A stretch of DNA of 39,654 bases from Akkermansia sp. (lineage in GTDB: Bacteria > Verrucomicrobiota > Verrucomicrobiia > Verrucomicrobiales > Akkermansiaceae), in contig JAUNER010000025.1 in the NCBI GenBank assembly GCA_030525455.1, positions 1-39,654 on the forward strand, read 5' to 3'. Below the pieces are notes generated by a model. The model searched no databases. It saw only the letters and a program-made list of their open reading frames with translations, and had not been told where the DNA came from. Of the stretch, positions 6,119 to 14,582 are shown piece by piece; positions within the stretch are counted from its first letter, which is position 1, and every line of letters begins with the position of its first letter. The position numbers and the translations under genes were made by a program.

Positions 6119-8387
6119 TGCCCCCGAGCAAGCCCTAAAAGTGAATATAGACGGAGCTGTACAGGGGGTGGGGTTTCGTCCTTTTGTGTATCGACTCGCC
6201 ACTAAATATACCCTGCGTGGGTATGTGTGTAATACAACCGGAGGTGTGGAATTATGGTTGGAGGGTGAGGGGAAGAAAGCCATGGTGGATGAGTTAATAA
6301 GTCATCTGCCGGAGCATTCACGCATAGATAAAGTAGATATAAAGGGCGTGACCGCAGAAGGGTATAAAGAATTTAGAATACTAACGAGTAGTAATTTAGA
6401 ATCCGGAGTGCCTATCATGCTACCGGATTTAGCTCCATGTTCGGAGTGTCTAAAGGAAATGACAGAGCCGAACAATAGGCGATATTTGTACCCCTTTATT
6501 AACTGCACCCACTGTGGCCCACGTTATTCAATCATAGAAAATATGCCCTATGATAGACCTTATACTGCAATGAAGGGGTTTGAAATGTGCGAGGAGTGTC
6601 GGCGTGAATATGAGGACGAAAAAGACAGGCGATTTCATGCACAGCCGATAGCCTGCCCGAAATGTGGTCCACAATTACAACTTAGAGATAAAGACGGACA
6701 AGAAATCACTCCTCCTCATCTATGGGAAGAAGTAACAGCTCGGCTAAAAGCCGGGCAAATCATAGGAATGCTAGGAGTAGGAGGTTTTCAATTACTGGTA
6801 GATGCCACTCAAGAAGAGGCAGTAAAACGCTTGCGGCAAAGAAAAGGGCGAGACGCTCGCCCCTTTGCCGTGATGGTGCCAAACATAAGTTATGGTGAGA
6901 AACTGGGGAAACTTAATAAGCAAGAAAGAAAACTCCTACTCTCCTATGCCGCCCCCATCGTTTTGGCAGAGCGACACCCACAAACAGAATTAGCCCCCGC
7001 GGTGTGCCAATTTAGCCGCTTTGTAGGACTCATGCTCCCATCATCGCCTCTGCACGCCTTACTGATGAAGGCGTGGGGGAAATCCCTCGTTGTAACAAGT
7101 GGTAACATAAGTGGAGAACCGCTCTGTGTCAGCTTTGAAGAAGCAAAGAAGAAGCTGAGAGGAATAGCAGATGTTTTTCTCACGCACAACCGCCCAGTAC
7201 TTAGACCGGTGGACGACTCCGTAGTTAGGGTATGTGCCGGAAAAGAAATGGTACTAAGGCGAGCTCGTGGCTATGCCCCCTTACCTGTTTGGCATACAGG
7301 TGAAAACACAGCAGATATTTTGGCCTATGGTGCTGAATTAAAAAATACACTCTGTTTGTCGAAAAATGGAGTGGTTATCATGAGCCAGCATCTAGGCGAC
7401 ATGATAAGTAGCGAAACTGTCAAGCATGCTCAAAAAACTTGCCAACTCTTAGAAGAAACTCTGAATTTTTCGCCGGAGTTGCAAGTATACGACATACACC
7501 CGGACCAAACATTAAAGAACATCAAGCACCAAACAAACCCACAAGTACCAAGCCTTTATGTGCAACATCATGAAGCTCATGTGTGGGCGTGTGTCGCAGA
7601 ACATCAAGTAGCACTGCCCGCACTTGGAGTGGCGTGGGATGGTGTAGGCTATGGTGATGATGGAAGTATCTGGGGCGGAGAATTTTTCTATTTGCCAGAA
7701 AATGGGAAAGCTAAGCGAATAGCAAGAATAAAACCTTTTCGATTGATAGGTGGTGACAGAGCCGCAAAGCACCCGGCACGCTGTGCCTTGTCATTGGTTT
7801 TGCAATGTCAGAAAGATTGTCCGGAGATAGAAGCACGGTTAAATAATGAATTAGGGGCAGAAAGAAAAGCCATAGAAATTATGGCAAAAAACGGCATCAA
7901 TAGCCCATGGTGTTCGTCAATGGGACGTTTATTTGACGCTGTTGCCTTCCTTTGTGGTTTTAGGGGCGAGCAAGGATGCGAAGGCCATGCGGCAATGTAC
8001 TTAGAAGGCTTAGTGCAAGCCAAGAATGACGAGAGAGAAGAAGCTTATAAATGGCACCTGACAGAGGGAGAAATTATAGAAGCCGACTGGAGCGAAGTAC
8101 TAATGGGGATAGAAAGAGATGTGCAAAACAAAGTCCCCGTGAGCCATATAGCTAGAAAATTTCATGAAAGTCTAGTAGACTTAGTGCGGATGCTTATTCA
8201 AAAAGCAGGACTCACCCGAGTAGCTCTAGGAGGAGGATGTTTTCAAAATGCTTTTTTACTTGAAGGATTGGAGCAAATGACCCAGCATATCGGCTGTGAA
8301 CTTCATGTACCGGAGCAGATACCCTGTAATGATGGAGGCATCTCCTTTGGGCAAGTAGTAGCGGCAAATCGCTATTGGCAAAAATAA
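6093..8387 (+). CDS. hypF: Carbamoyltransferase HypF
   Basis: HypF makes the carbamoyl group that becomes the cyanide ligands of the NiFe(CN)2CO site. All domains are visible in its 764 residues. The acylphosphatase-like domain has GAVQGVGFRPFVYRLA at 21-36. Two zinc fingers use CxxC pairs at 116/119, 138/141, 166/169 and 188/191. A YrdC-like domain has KGRDARPFAVM and TSGNISGEPL. A Kae1-like domain has HHEAHVWACVAEH and ALGGGCFQNAFL. ATG 6093 lies inside hypB. A GTG at 6141 (before NIDGAVQG) would remove the overlap and also suits the family, so the start is uncertain. hypC follows after 3 bases. Confidence 0.95.
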   Translation: MKHIITTIDAPEQALKVNIDGAVQGVGFRPFVYRLATKYTLRGYVCNTTGGVELWLEGEGKKAMVDELISHLPEHSRIDKVDIKGVTAEGYKEFRILTSSNLESGVPIMLPDLAPCSECLKEMTEPNNRRYLYPFINCTHCGPRYSIIENMPYDRPYTAMKGFEMCEECRREYEDEKDRRFHAQPIACPKCGPQLQLRDKDGQEITPPHLWEEVTARLKAGQIIGMLGVGGFQLLVDATQEEAVKRLRQRKGRDARPFAVMVPNISYGEKLGKLNKQERKLLLSYAAPIVLAERHPQTELAPAVCQFSRFVGLMLPSSPLHALLMKAWGKSLVVTSGNISGEPLCVSFEEAKKKLRGIADVFLTHNRPVLRPVDDSVVRVCAGKEMVLRRARGYAPLPVWHTGENTADILAYGAELKNTLCLSKNGVVIMSQHLGDMISSETVKHAQKTCQLLEETLNFSPELQVYDIHPDQTLKNIKHQTNPQVPSLYVQHHEAHVWACVAEHQVALPALGVAWDGVGYGDDGSIWGGEFFYLPENGKAKRIARIKPFRLIGGDRAAKHPARCALSLVLQCQKDCPEIEARLNNELGAERKAIEIMAKNGINSPWCSSMGRLFDAVAFLCGFRGEQGCEGHAAMYLEGLVQAKNDEREEAYKWHLTEGEIIEADWSEVLMGIERDVQNKVPVSHIARKFHESLVDLVRMLIQKAGLTRVALGGGCFQNAFLLEGLEQMTQHIGCELHVPEQIPCNDGGISFGQVVAANRYWQK

Positions 8388-8390
8388 GTT

Positions 8391-8645
8391 ATGTGTTTAG
8401 CAGTACCAGGAAAAATCATCAGCATCAACAATGCAGACCCCTTGTTTTTATTAGGCGAAGTTGACTTTGGCGGAGTCAGACGAGAGGTAAACCTGAGTTG
8501 TGTGCCGGAAGCCCAAATCGGGGATTATGTCATCGTTCATGTGGGAATGGCTCTGAGTGTCTTGCAGGAAGATGAAGCATTGAAGATAAGGGAAGATATG
8601 CGTCACATCGTAGAAAACTCAGCCCCCATAGAAAGCAACGATTAG
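8391..8645 (+). CDS. hypC: Hydrogenase assembly chaperone HypC
   Basis: An 84-residue HypC/HybG protein. It begins MCLAVPGKIISI; the N-terminal Cys2, exposed after Met removal, and the later His bind the Fe(CN)2CO unit together with HypD and hand it to the hydrogenase large subunit. The OB-like GEVDFGGVRREV and VGDYVIVHVGMAL-type segments (here IGDYVIVHVGMAL) are typical. It is spaced 3 bp from hypF and 4 bp from hypD, so translation is tightly linked. Confidence 0.96.
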   Translation: MCLAVPGKIISINNADPLFLLGEVDFGGVRREVNLSCVPEAQIGDYVIVHVGMALSVLQEDEALKIREDMRHIVENSAPIESND

Positions 8646-8649
8646 CACA

Positions 8650-9729
8650 ATGAAAAACAAACTGGGGCAGTACATAGACGAATTGCACCGACTTGTCACA
8701 AAGCCACATTCCATCATGGAGGTTTGTGGAGGTCAGACTCATGCCATAGCCGCACTAGGATTAGAAAACTTGCTACCCGAGCAATTACGGTTAGTACATG
8801 GTCCGGGGTGTCCTGTTTGTGTGACTGCGGTGGGATTTATAGATGCGGCAATGCGGCTGTCGCATGAAAAAAACGTAGTGTTATGTAGTTATGGTGATAT
8901 GATGAGAGTGCCTGGCTCGGCAGGTGATTTATTTTCTGCCCGAGCGAGAGGAGGTCAGGTAGAGTTAATCTATTCACCGCTAGATGCAGTAAAACTAGCG
9001 GCAAATAAACCGGAGAAGCACATAGTCCTATTTGCGGTGGGGTTTGAAACAACAGCCCCGGCCACCGCAGTAGCTCTACTTCAAGCAAAGCAACTGGGAC
9101 TGAAAAACTTTAGCGTCTTGTGTGCTCATGTGTTGGTGCCGCCGTGTTTAGAATGGCTACTACAAATGGAGGACGGAAAGCCGGATGGCTTGCTTGCCCC
9201 CGGTCATGTGTGTGCCATTACCGGAACGGAAGAGTACATAGACCTAGCTCATCAATACCAATTGCCAATAGTTGTAACAGGATTTGAACCTAATGATTTG
9301 CTACGAGGTTTAGTCGAATGTGTACGACGATTGGAACAAGGGGACTATGGCGTATGGAATGCTTATGCCAGATGCGTGCAACGACAGGGAAACTCCGTGG
9401 CCATGCAAGCAATGAAAAAAGTTTTTTCCCCTGAAAATAGATATTGGCGAGGCTTAGGTAACATCACAAATGGTGGGTTATGCTTATGTGAAGAGTGGGC
9501 GGAATACGATGCTTTGAAGAAATTCTGTATGGGAGACATAAGCCAAGAAGAAGAAAAATCCGGGGGATGTAGAGCCGGTGATGTGTTGCGTGGAATGATG
9601 AAGCCCGAGCAATGTTTACATTTCGGTAAAGAATGCACCCCGTTGAGTCCTCTGGGAGCCCCTATGGTATCGAGCGAAGGAGCCTGTGCGGCGTGTTTCC
9701 GATACAGGAATGTGGAGAATCCACGTTGA
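8650..9729 (+). CDS. hypD: Hydrogenase formation protein HypD
   Basis: HypD is the iron-sulfur scaffold on which Fe(CN)2CO is assembled with HypC and HypE. The 359-residue length is typical. Conserved motifs are EVCGGQTHAI near residue 25, HGPGCPVCVT, FAVGFETTAPA, LAPGHVCAITG, and the C-terminal cysteine cluster that ligates a [4Fe-4S] cluster, ending CAACFRYR. The start ATG lies 4 bp after hypC. Translation of hypE begins 44 bp after its stop, a larger gap than elsewhere in the operon. Confidence 0.96.
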   Translation: MKNKLGQYIDELHRLVTKPHSIMEVCGGQTHAIAALGLENLLPEQLRLVHGPGCPVCVTAVGFIDAAMRLSHEKNVVLCSYGDMMRVPGSAGDLFSARARGGQVELIYSPLDAVKLAANKPEKHIVLFAVGFETTAPATAVALLQAKQLGLKNFSVLCAHVLVPPCLEWLLQMEDGKPDGLLAPGHVCAITGTEEYIDLAHQYQLPIVVTGFEPNDLLRGLVECVRRLEQGDYGVWNAYARCVQRQGNSVAMQAMKKVFSPENRYWRGLGNITNGGLCLCEEWAEYDALKKFCMGDISQEEEKSGGCRAGDVLRGMMKPEQCLHFGKECTPLSPLGAPMVSSEGACAACFRYRNVENPR

Positions 9730-9773
9730 AAAATGTACGTAGGAATGTTAGTCTAAATAAAAAAGAAGCAAAT

Positions 9774-10808
9774 ATGTTTGAGTGTCCCATACCGGAAACA
9801 GAAAAGGACTATGTACAAATGGCACATGGTGGCGGTGGGCGAATGATGAATCAACTCATTCGGGAAGTCTTTTTGAAAGAATTTGGAAGCCCTGAAGTCG
9901 GAAAACAAAATGATGCCACGGTATTGCCCCAAGTAGATGGACGCATAGCCATGACGACAGATAGCTTTGTAGTAACGCCATTGGAATTCCCCGGCGGTTC
10001 TATTGGCTCGCTTGCCGTTCATGGAACAGTCAATGATTTGGCAATGAGTGGTGCGACTCCCTTATATTTAACTGCCGGGTTTATACTAGAAGAGGGATTG
10101 TCACTAGACCTACTGAAACGAGTTGTAAAAGACATGGCGAAAGCCGCCCAAAAGGCAGGCGTAACTATTGTAACCGGGGATACGAAAGTTGTAGAAAGAC
10201 AAGGTGGTAATGGATTGTATATCAATACTAGCGGTGTGGGAATTGTGCAACATGAGTTAGAAATTTGTCCTGCTTCAATCAGAGAAGGAGATGCCGTGCT
10301 ACTAAGTGGCGATTTAGGTAGACATGGCATGACTATTATGAGTTTGCGGAGTGGACTCAACTTTGGCGACCAATTGGAGAGTGATTCTGCTGCTGTACAT
10401 AAAGCGGCATTGGCATTGATAGAAGCCGGGATTCCCATACACTGCATGAGAGATGTGACTAGAGGTGGTCTGACCTCCACCCTTTCGGAAATAGCGGAAG
10501 ATTCCGGAAAAACCATCTCTCTAAACGAAGAAAACATACCTGTGCGAGATGACGTGAGGTCTGCGTGCCAACTCCTAGGGCTAGACCCTTTGCAAGTCGC
10601 ATGTGAAGGGAGATTTGCTGTTATATTACCGGCAGAATATGCCAATAAAGCCTTGCAAATATTGCACTCGCACCCTGTATCGCAAGGTGCGGAAATAATC
10701 GGGATGGTAGAAACACGACGTACCGCACCATTGCTATTGACGGGGGTACTGGGTGTGGAACGTATTTTAACAATGCCAACAGGAATGCAACTGCCCCGAA
10801 TTTGCTAA
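9774..10808 (+). CDS. hypE: Hydrogenase expression/formation protein HypE
   Basis: HypE dehydrates its own C-terminal thiocarboxamide to thiocyanate and gives cyanide to HypD-bound iron. The 344-residue protein has the PurM/SelD fold: MAHGGGGRMMNQLI near the N terminus, DSFVVTPLEFPGG, HGTVNDLAMSGA, GDTKVVE and MRDVTRGGLTSTLSE. It ends in LPRIC with the essential terminal cysteine. ATG 9774 is chosen because the family begins just before the glycine-rich motif; earlier in-frame codons would overlap hypD. Last gene of the operon. No hypA and no hydrogenase structural genes are seen. Confidence 0.95.
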   Translation: MFECPIPETEKDYVQMAHGGGGRMMNQLIREVFLKEFGSPEVGKQNDATVLPQVDGRIAMTTDSFVVTPLEFPGGSIGSLAVHGTVNDLAMSGATPLYLTAGFILEEGLSLDLLKRVVKDMAKAAQKAGVTIVTGDTKVVERQGGNGLYINTSGVGIVQHELEICPASIREGDAVLLSGDLGRHGMTIMSLRSGLNFGDQLESDSAAVHKAALALIEAGIPIHCMRDVTRGGLTSTLSEIAEDSGKTISLNEENIPVRDDVRSACQLLGLDPLQVACEGRFAVILPAEYANKALQILHSHPVSQGAEIIGMVETRRTAPLLLTGVLGVERILTMPTGMQLPRIC

Positions 10809-10829
10809 AAATGGCATCAAAATAACAAA

Positions 10830-10858
10830 TGAGCAAAAAAATAGTTTACACTTGCTCA
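10830..10858. repeat. Short inverted repeat between hypE and argD
   Basis: tgagcaa (10830-10836) and ttgctca (10852-10858) are perfect 7-bp complements separated by 15 AT-rich bases. No T tract follows, so a terminator is doubtful. It may be an operator-like site for argD or chance. Confidence 0.35.
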
Positions 10859-10901
10859 GATAAAGGCAAACTAACACTCAGCAAACATAGAATCAACATA
10901 C

Positions 10902-12158
10902 ATGAACACATCTGAAAAATTCGAAAAATATGTCATGCCAACGTATGGGCGTTATTCCTTAGCACCGGTAAGAGGCGAAGGGGCTCGTTTGTGGGATAGT
11001 GCCGGGCATTGCTATTTGGATTTTTGTGCAGGGATTGCAACGTGCGTACTCGGACATTGCCATCCGGTGGTGACGCAGGTGATTCAGAAGCAAGCGGCAA
11101 TGTTAGTGCATTGTTCTAATTTATATCAAATCCCTCAGCAGGCAGACTTAGCAGAGTTTATCGTCACAAAATGCGTGCAAGAGCCGGGGAAGGTATTTTT
11201 CTCAAACAGTGGGGCAGAAGCTAACGAAGGGCTGATTAAATCCGCTCGTCGTTTCGGGCATCGTCACCCTATGGCTGATGGCTCGCCCAGATACGAAGTT
11301 ATCACCTTTGAAAAATCATTCCACGGGAGAACTTCCGGCAGTATGGCTGCCACCGGACAGGATAAAATAAAGGTGGAATTTGACCCAATTTTAACGGGGT
11401 TTGTGCATGTGCCATTTAATGATTTAGAAGCAGTACGTGCGGCAATTCGCCCTGAAACTGTTGCCATTATGCTAGAAGCGGTGCAGGGGGAAGGCGGCGT
11501 CAATGCGGCAAAACCGGAATTTTTGAGAGCATTGGCAGAGTTATGTAAAGAACATGATTTATTATTGCTTATAGACGAAGTGCAGTGCGGATTTGGTCGC
11601 TGTGGGAACCTCATGGGCTGGCGAGCCATAGCACCGGATGTGAAGCCTGATGGGATATCTTGGGCAAAAGCCTTGGGTGGTGGGTTCCCGATTGGGGGAT
11701 TTTGGTTATCGGACAGAGCCATTGATGATAAAGGAACAGAATTGTCTTCTATCATGAGCCCCGGTTCGCACGGCTCTACATACGGTGGCAATCCTCTAGG
11801 CTCAGCAACAGCATTGGCCGTGCTTCAAGAAATTGTATCTGAAAATCTGCCGGACCGTGCTAATAAGATGGGGGCTTATATCAAAGAAGAAATCATGAGC
11901 TGGCAACTACCTGTCGTAACGGCTGTGCGTGGGTATGGTTTGCTTTTAGGCATTGGAATCAATCCTGAATATGTTGACGTGCCAGAAGGGAAGATGCTTT
12001 CCGGTGTGGTGGTAGAAGCCCTGCGTCAGGAAGGATTACTGACAGTGCCGGCAGGTCCGGAAACGGTGCGATTATTGCCACCGCTGAATGTGTCTGAAGA
12101 AGAAGTGCAACAAGCATTGGCTATTATCAAGCGAGTCTTGAAAACATATTGTAAATAA
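10902..12158 (+). CDS. argD: Acetylornithine aminotransferase-like class III enzyme
   Basis: A PLP enzyme of aminotransferase class III, most like ArgD, which interconverts N-acetylornithine and N-acetylglutamate semialdehyde in arginine synthesis. The 418-residue sequence has the substrate-entry motif DFCAGIATCVLGHCHP, NSGAEANEG for phosphate binding, LIDEVQCGFGRCG for the cofactor ring, and the Schiff-base lysine in SWAKALGGGFPIG. The cysteine-rich spellings (CAGIATCVLGHC) are a local quirk. No other arg gene is adjacent. An ACT-domain gene follows after 26 bp, so they may be co-transcribed. The substrate could also be succinyl-ornithine or another omega-amino acid. Confidence 0.85.
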   Translation: MNTSEKFEKYVMPTYGRYSLAPVRGEGARLWDSAGHCYLDFCAGIATCVLGHCHPVVTQVIQKQAAMLVHCSNLYQIPQQADLAEFIVTKCVQEPGKVFFSNSGAEANEGLIKSARRFGHRHPMADGSPRYEVITFEKSFHGRTSGSMAATGQDKIKVEFDPILTGFVHVPFNDLEAVRAAIRPETVAIMLEAVQGEGGVNAAKPEFLRALAELCKEHDLLLLIDEVQCGFGRCGNLMGWRAIAPDVKPDGISWAKALGGGFPIGGFWLSDRAIDDKGTELSSIMSPGSHGSTYGGNPLGSATALAVLQEIVSENLPDRANKMGAYIKEEIMSWQLPVVTAVRGYGLLLGIGINPEYVDVPEGKMLSGVVVEALRQEGLLTVPAGPETVRLLPPLNVSEEEVQQALAIIKRVLKTYCK

Positions 12159-12184
12159 CCCTCACCTAAAAAGGAACGCTTACT

Positions 12185-12646
12185 ATGGTCAATGATGCTG
12201 TAAAGTTGCCGGGAAACATGGTAAAGCAGTTCTCTGTGATGTTGCAGAATCGAGTCGGGGCTCTCAATGCCCTACTCGGACTGCTGGATTTGCATGGTAT
12301 TTACTGCCTAGGCTTTGGGTTTCATGATTGTCATGAAGCTACCATAGTTCGTCTTGTGGTAAGTGACCCAGAGCAAACAAGTCTCATCTTTCTAGAAAAA
12401 GGAATTTGCTATACAGATTCTGATATACTTGTAGTAGCGATGCGGAATGGTCCGGAAGAGCTAAAATCTTGCTTAGATGTGATATTTTCGGCAGGTATGA
12501 ACGTAAATGTGGTTTATCCGTTAATGCCACATGAACGTACAGGTGATGCCCTAATCGCTTTGCATTTAGATGACCTAGACCTGGCACGAAGGGTGCTGAA
12601 TTCGGCCGGACACAAGCTTCTGTATCAACAGGATTTAAGTAGGTAA
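12185..12646 (+). CDS. Tandem ACT-domain protein
   Basis: A 153-residue cytoplasmic protein of two ACT-like domains (about 13-78 and 82-148). The first begins KQFSVMLQNRVGALNALLGLL, the usual strand and ligand-binding helix of amino-acid-sensing ACT modules; the second contains MNVNVVYPLM and ALIALHLDDLDLARRVL. There is no catalytic domain, so the likely role is binding an amino acid and regulating a partner enzyme. The neighbours argD (26 bp upstream) and a UbiA-like gene (12 bp downstream) suggest one transcript, but which enzyme it controls is not shown. Confidence 0.75.
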   Translation: MVNDAVKLPGNMVKQFSVMLQNRVGALNALLGLLDLHGIYCLGFGFHDCHEATIVRLVVSDPEQTSLIFLEKGICYTDSDILVVAMRNGPEELKSCLDVIFSAGMNVNVVYPLMPHERTGDALIALHLDDLDLARRVLNSAGHKLLYQQDLSR

Positions 12647-12658
12647 AATATCTAGGGA

Positions 12659-13402
12659 ATGATAGATAAAAGAATGCTTAAGGGGGTATATCAGTCGGCA
12701 CGACCGGCTAATGTACCCACACTTATAACGAATGCCGCTGTAGCAATAGCCTGTGTACTCGGTGCAGAGCGGCTAGATGTAGGGGTGATGGATTGGGGGA
12801 ACTTTGCATATGTGGTAGTGATGGGGCTGTGTTTTTACCTTTATGGGATGTGGGGGAATGACCAAATGGATGCCCGATGGGATGCAAAGCATTACCCACA
12901 AAGACCGGTGCCAAGTGGAGCCGTAGGAGCAGGGACACTAAGAATGCTATCCCTGTTAGCGGCGATGTCCGGTTTAGTGTTAAGCACGGTACTGGGTGGG
13001 GATATAGTGGTAGGTATATTGCTGGTAATTGTCATAGCTGTGTACAATATGGTACATAAAGTATACCGCTGGAGTGTATTACTCATGGGAGCGAGCCGAG
13101 GACTTTGGGTTATTTTAGCCGGGTCAGTAGTAGGGGGAGCAATCATAGGGGGCACGGACATATCGCAGATGCTCATGTATTATGGGCTAAGTTTGTTTGT
13201 ATGGACAATGGTGATTTCAATCGTGGCACGGAAAGAAAGTCAGAATGTAACAAGTCAAAAAGCGGTAAAGATGTTATTATCCGGGATGTGTCTATTTGAT
13301 GCACTATGGTTATGGGGGCTAGGTGTGGATTGGTGGTGGATGGCAGTTGTTTTATGGGGTGGAATTTGTGGGTTACAGAGATGGGGATGTAGGTCAACTT
13401 AA
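12659..13402 (+). CDS. UbiA-family prenyltransferase-like membrane protein
   Basis: A 247-residue protein with about seven hydrophobic helices. The first Asp-rich motif of the UbiA superfamily is clear: GNDQMDARWDAKHYPQRPVPSG, i.e. NDxxDxxxD followed by RPxxSG. These aspartates bind the Mg-diphosphate of a prenyl donor. The second Asp-rich motif is not obvious: the matching place reads YNMVHKVYRWSVLLMGASRG, so catalysis is uncertain. The aromatic acceptor is unknown. ATG 12659 follows the ACT gene by 12 bp, implying translational linkage. The end is rich in Trp and Gly. A promoter for the next operon starts only 9 bp after its stop. Confidence 0.72.
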   Translation: MIDKRMLKGVYQSARPANVPTLITNAAVAIACVLGAERLDVGVMDWGNFAYVVVMGLCFYLYGMWGNDQMDARWDAKHYPQRPVPSGAVGAGTLRMLSLLAAMSGLVLSTVLGGDIVVGILLVIVIAVYNMVHKVYRWSVLLMGASRGLWVILAGSVVGGAIIGGTDISQMLMYYGLSLFVWTMVISIVARKESQNVTSQKAVKMLLSGMCLFDALWLWGLGVDWWWMAVVLWGGICGLQRWGCRST

Positions 13403-13410
13403 GGTTTAGA

Positions 13411-13439
13411 TTGAAATCTCGGTGAAATTATGGCATAGT
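13411..13439 (+). promoter_or_regulatory. Promoter of the exbB operon
   Basis: TTGAAA (13411-13416, 5 of 6) and CATAGT (13434-13439, 4 of 6) are 17 bp apart, ending 19 bp before the exbB ATG. Confidence 0.5.
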
Positions 13440-13458
13440 TGGAGCGAAAGATAGAGTT

Positions 13459-14106
13459 ATGCATGAATTAATCATCAAAATAGGACCGCTTTTTTGGGTG
13501 TTATGTGTGCTGGCGGTATATGGATTGGCCGTAGTGGCAGAGAGAATTTTGTACTATCACCGCATTCAAATCAACACAGGTGATTTTTTGCGGGGTATAT
13601 CAAAGCTAGTAAAATTAGGGAAGTTAGACGAAGCAAAGCACGAATCTAATCTTGTATCGGTGCCGGCTACGAGAGTGGTGTCATCTGTACTTACCCATGC
13701 AAATTTAGGCAGAGAAGATTTACGAATAGTGGCACAGGATTCTGTACAACTGGAAGTCTTTCACGTTGAAAAAAACGTACGAGGATTGCTTGTAGTGGCT
13801 ACAATTTCGCCGCTTATAGGGGTATTAGGGACGATTCAAGGCTTGGTAGGATTTTATTCCCAGCCGGGCATATTAGAAGGGAAAGCTCCGACCTTAGCGA
13901 TGTCTGATGCCATATTTCAGGCACTGTTAAGTTCAGCCTTGGGCTTAAGCATAGCCATACCGGCCTATTTATTTTATGCTTATTTGTCATCACGTTCCCG
14001 TCATATCATTCATTCATTAGAACGAACAGGAACGGAAGCCGTTAATTTGGTATGTGACGCTCAGAAACCTACTTCTGAGCCGAGCGAAGAACCTGAAAAA
14101 GAATAA
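13459..14106 (+). CDS. exbB: MotA/TolQ/ExbB proton channel family protein
   Basis: ExbB forms the pentameric inner-membrane channel that uses proton flow to drive TonB. The 215-residue protein has a first helix near residues 8-28, a cytoplasmic domain, and two further helices. The second includes LLVVATISPLIGVLGTIQGLVGFY, the conserved TxxLxGLLGTVxG-like segment; the third is ALLSSALGLSIAIPAYLFYAYL. The C terminus is acidic. It is the first gene of a four-gene set; the ExbD-like gene starts 16 bp after its stop. TolQ or a MotA-like stator is the alternative, but the TonB-like gene two places downstream favours ExbB. Confidence 0.85.
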   Translation: MHELIIKIGPLFWVLCVLAVYGLAVVAERILYYHRIQINTGDFLRGISKLVKLGKLDEAKHESNLVSVPATRVVSSVLTHANLGREDLRIVAQDSVQLEVFHVEKNVRGLLVVATISPLIGVLGTIQGLVGFYSQPGILEGKAPTLAMSDAIFQALLSSALGLSIAIPAYLFYAYLSSRSRHIIHSLERTGTEAVNLVCDAQKPTSEPSEEPEKE

Positions 14107-14122
14107 TTTTACCGGACTCACC

Positions 14123-14557
14123 ATGCAAATAAAGACCCGCTCAACATTGCCCGACGGGGCTTTTTTCTTGCACATTGTGGTGCTACTAGACCTTATTGTG
14201 CTGATATGCGTGCTGACCATGATGACGTCCCGTGTGGGGATGAGTTATGGCTATGAGGTAAAAGCTCCCAGTTCTAGGTTTTTGATGAACGCCCTTGGGG
14301 ATGTAGAGTTTATATCAGTCACCGCCGGGGACCAACCTGCATTTTACATAGGCAATCGGATGATAGAAGGTGGAATAGCCGGTGTTTCATTGGAGTTAGA
14401 CCACATCTTGCGAAAATCTCAAGCGAAGGATAACTCCCGCGTGAGTATTGCATTGCGATTGGATGCCTGTGTGTCTAGAGCCTTGGAACAAGAGTTAGTT
14501 GATTTGGTACTGTCTAAGGGATTAAACTGTTATATAGCGACGGAGCCGACTAATTAG
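14123..14557 (+). CDS. exbD: ExbD/TolR-like protein
   Basis: A 144-residue protein with a short basic head, one transmembrane helix (about residues 14-34) and a periplasmic domain, the ExbD layout. The helix holds an aspartate, LLDLIVLICV, at the place of the proton-carrying Asp of ExbD. The periplasmic part is diverged but has the usual strand pattern and ends VLSKGLNCYIATEP. ATG 14123 is preferred; an in-frame GTG at 14054 lies inside exbB and would put a charged tail before the helix. It is assigned as much by position as by sequence. Confidence 0.72.
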   Translation: MQIKTRSTLPDGAFFLHIVVLLDLIVLICVLTMMTSRVGMSYGYEVKAPSSRFLMNALGDVEFISVTAGDQPAFYIGNRMIEGGIAGVSLELDHILRKSQAKDNSRVSIALRLDACVSRALEQELVDLVLSKGLNCYIATEPTN

Positions 14558-14582
14558 GCCGGTAAGAAAAAGCACCGACTAT

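Noticed and set aside
10019..10645. 208-codon minus-strand frame inside hypE
   Set aside because: Antisense shadow of hypE with no family features.
11264..11791. 175-codon minus-strand frame inside argD
   Set aside because: Antisense shadow of a conserved enzyme gene, rich in Pro and Ser as such shadows are.
12659..13402. Menaquinone or ubiquinone gene (menA/ubiA)
   Set aside because: Only the first Asp-rich motif is clear and no quinone gene is adjacent, so a specific symbol is not justified.
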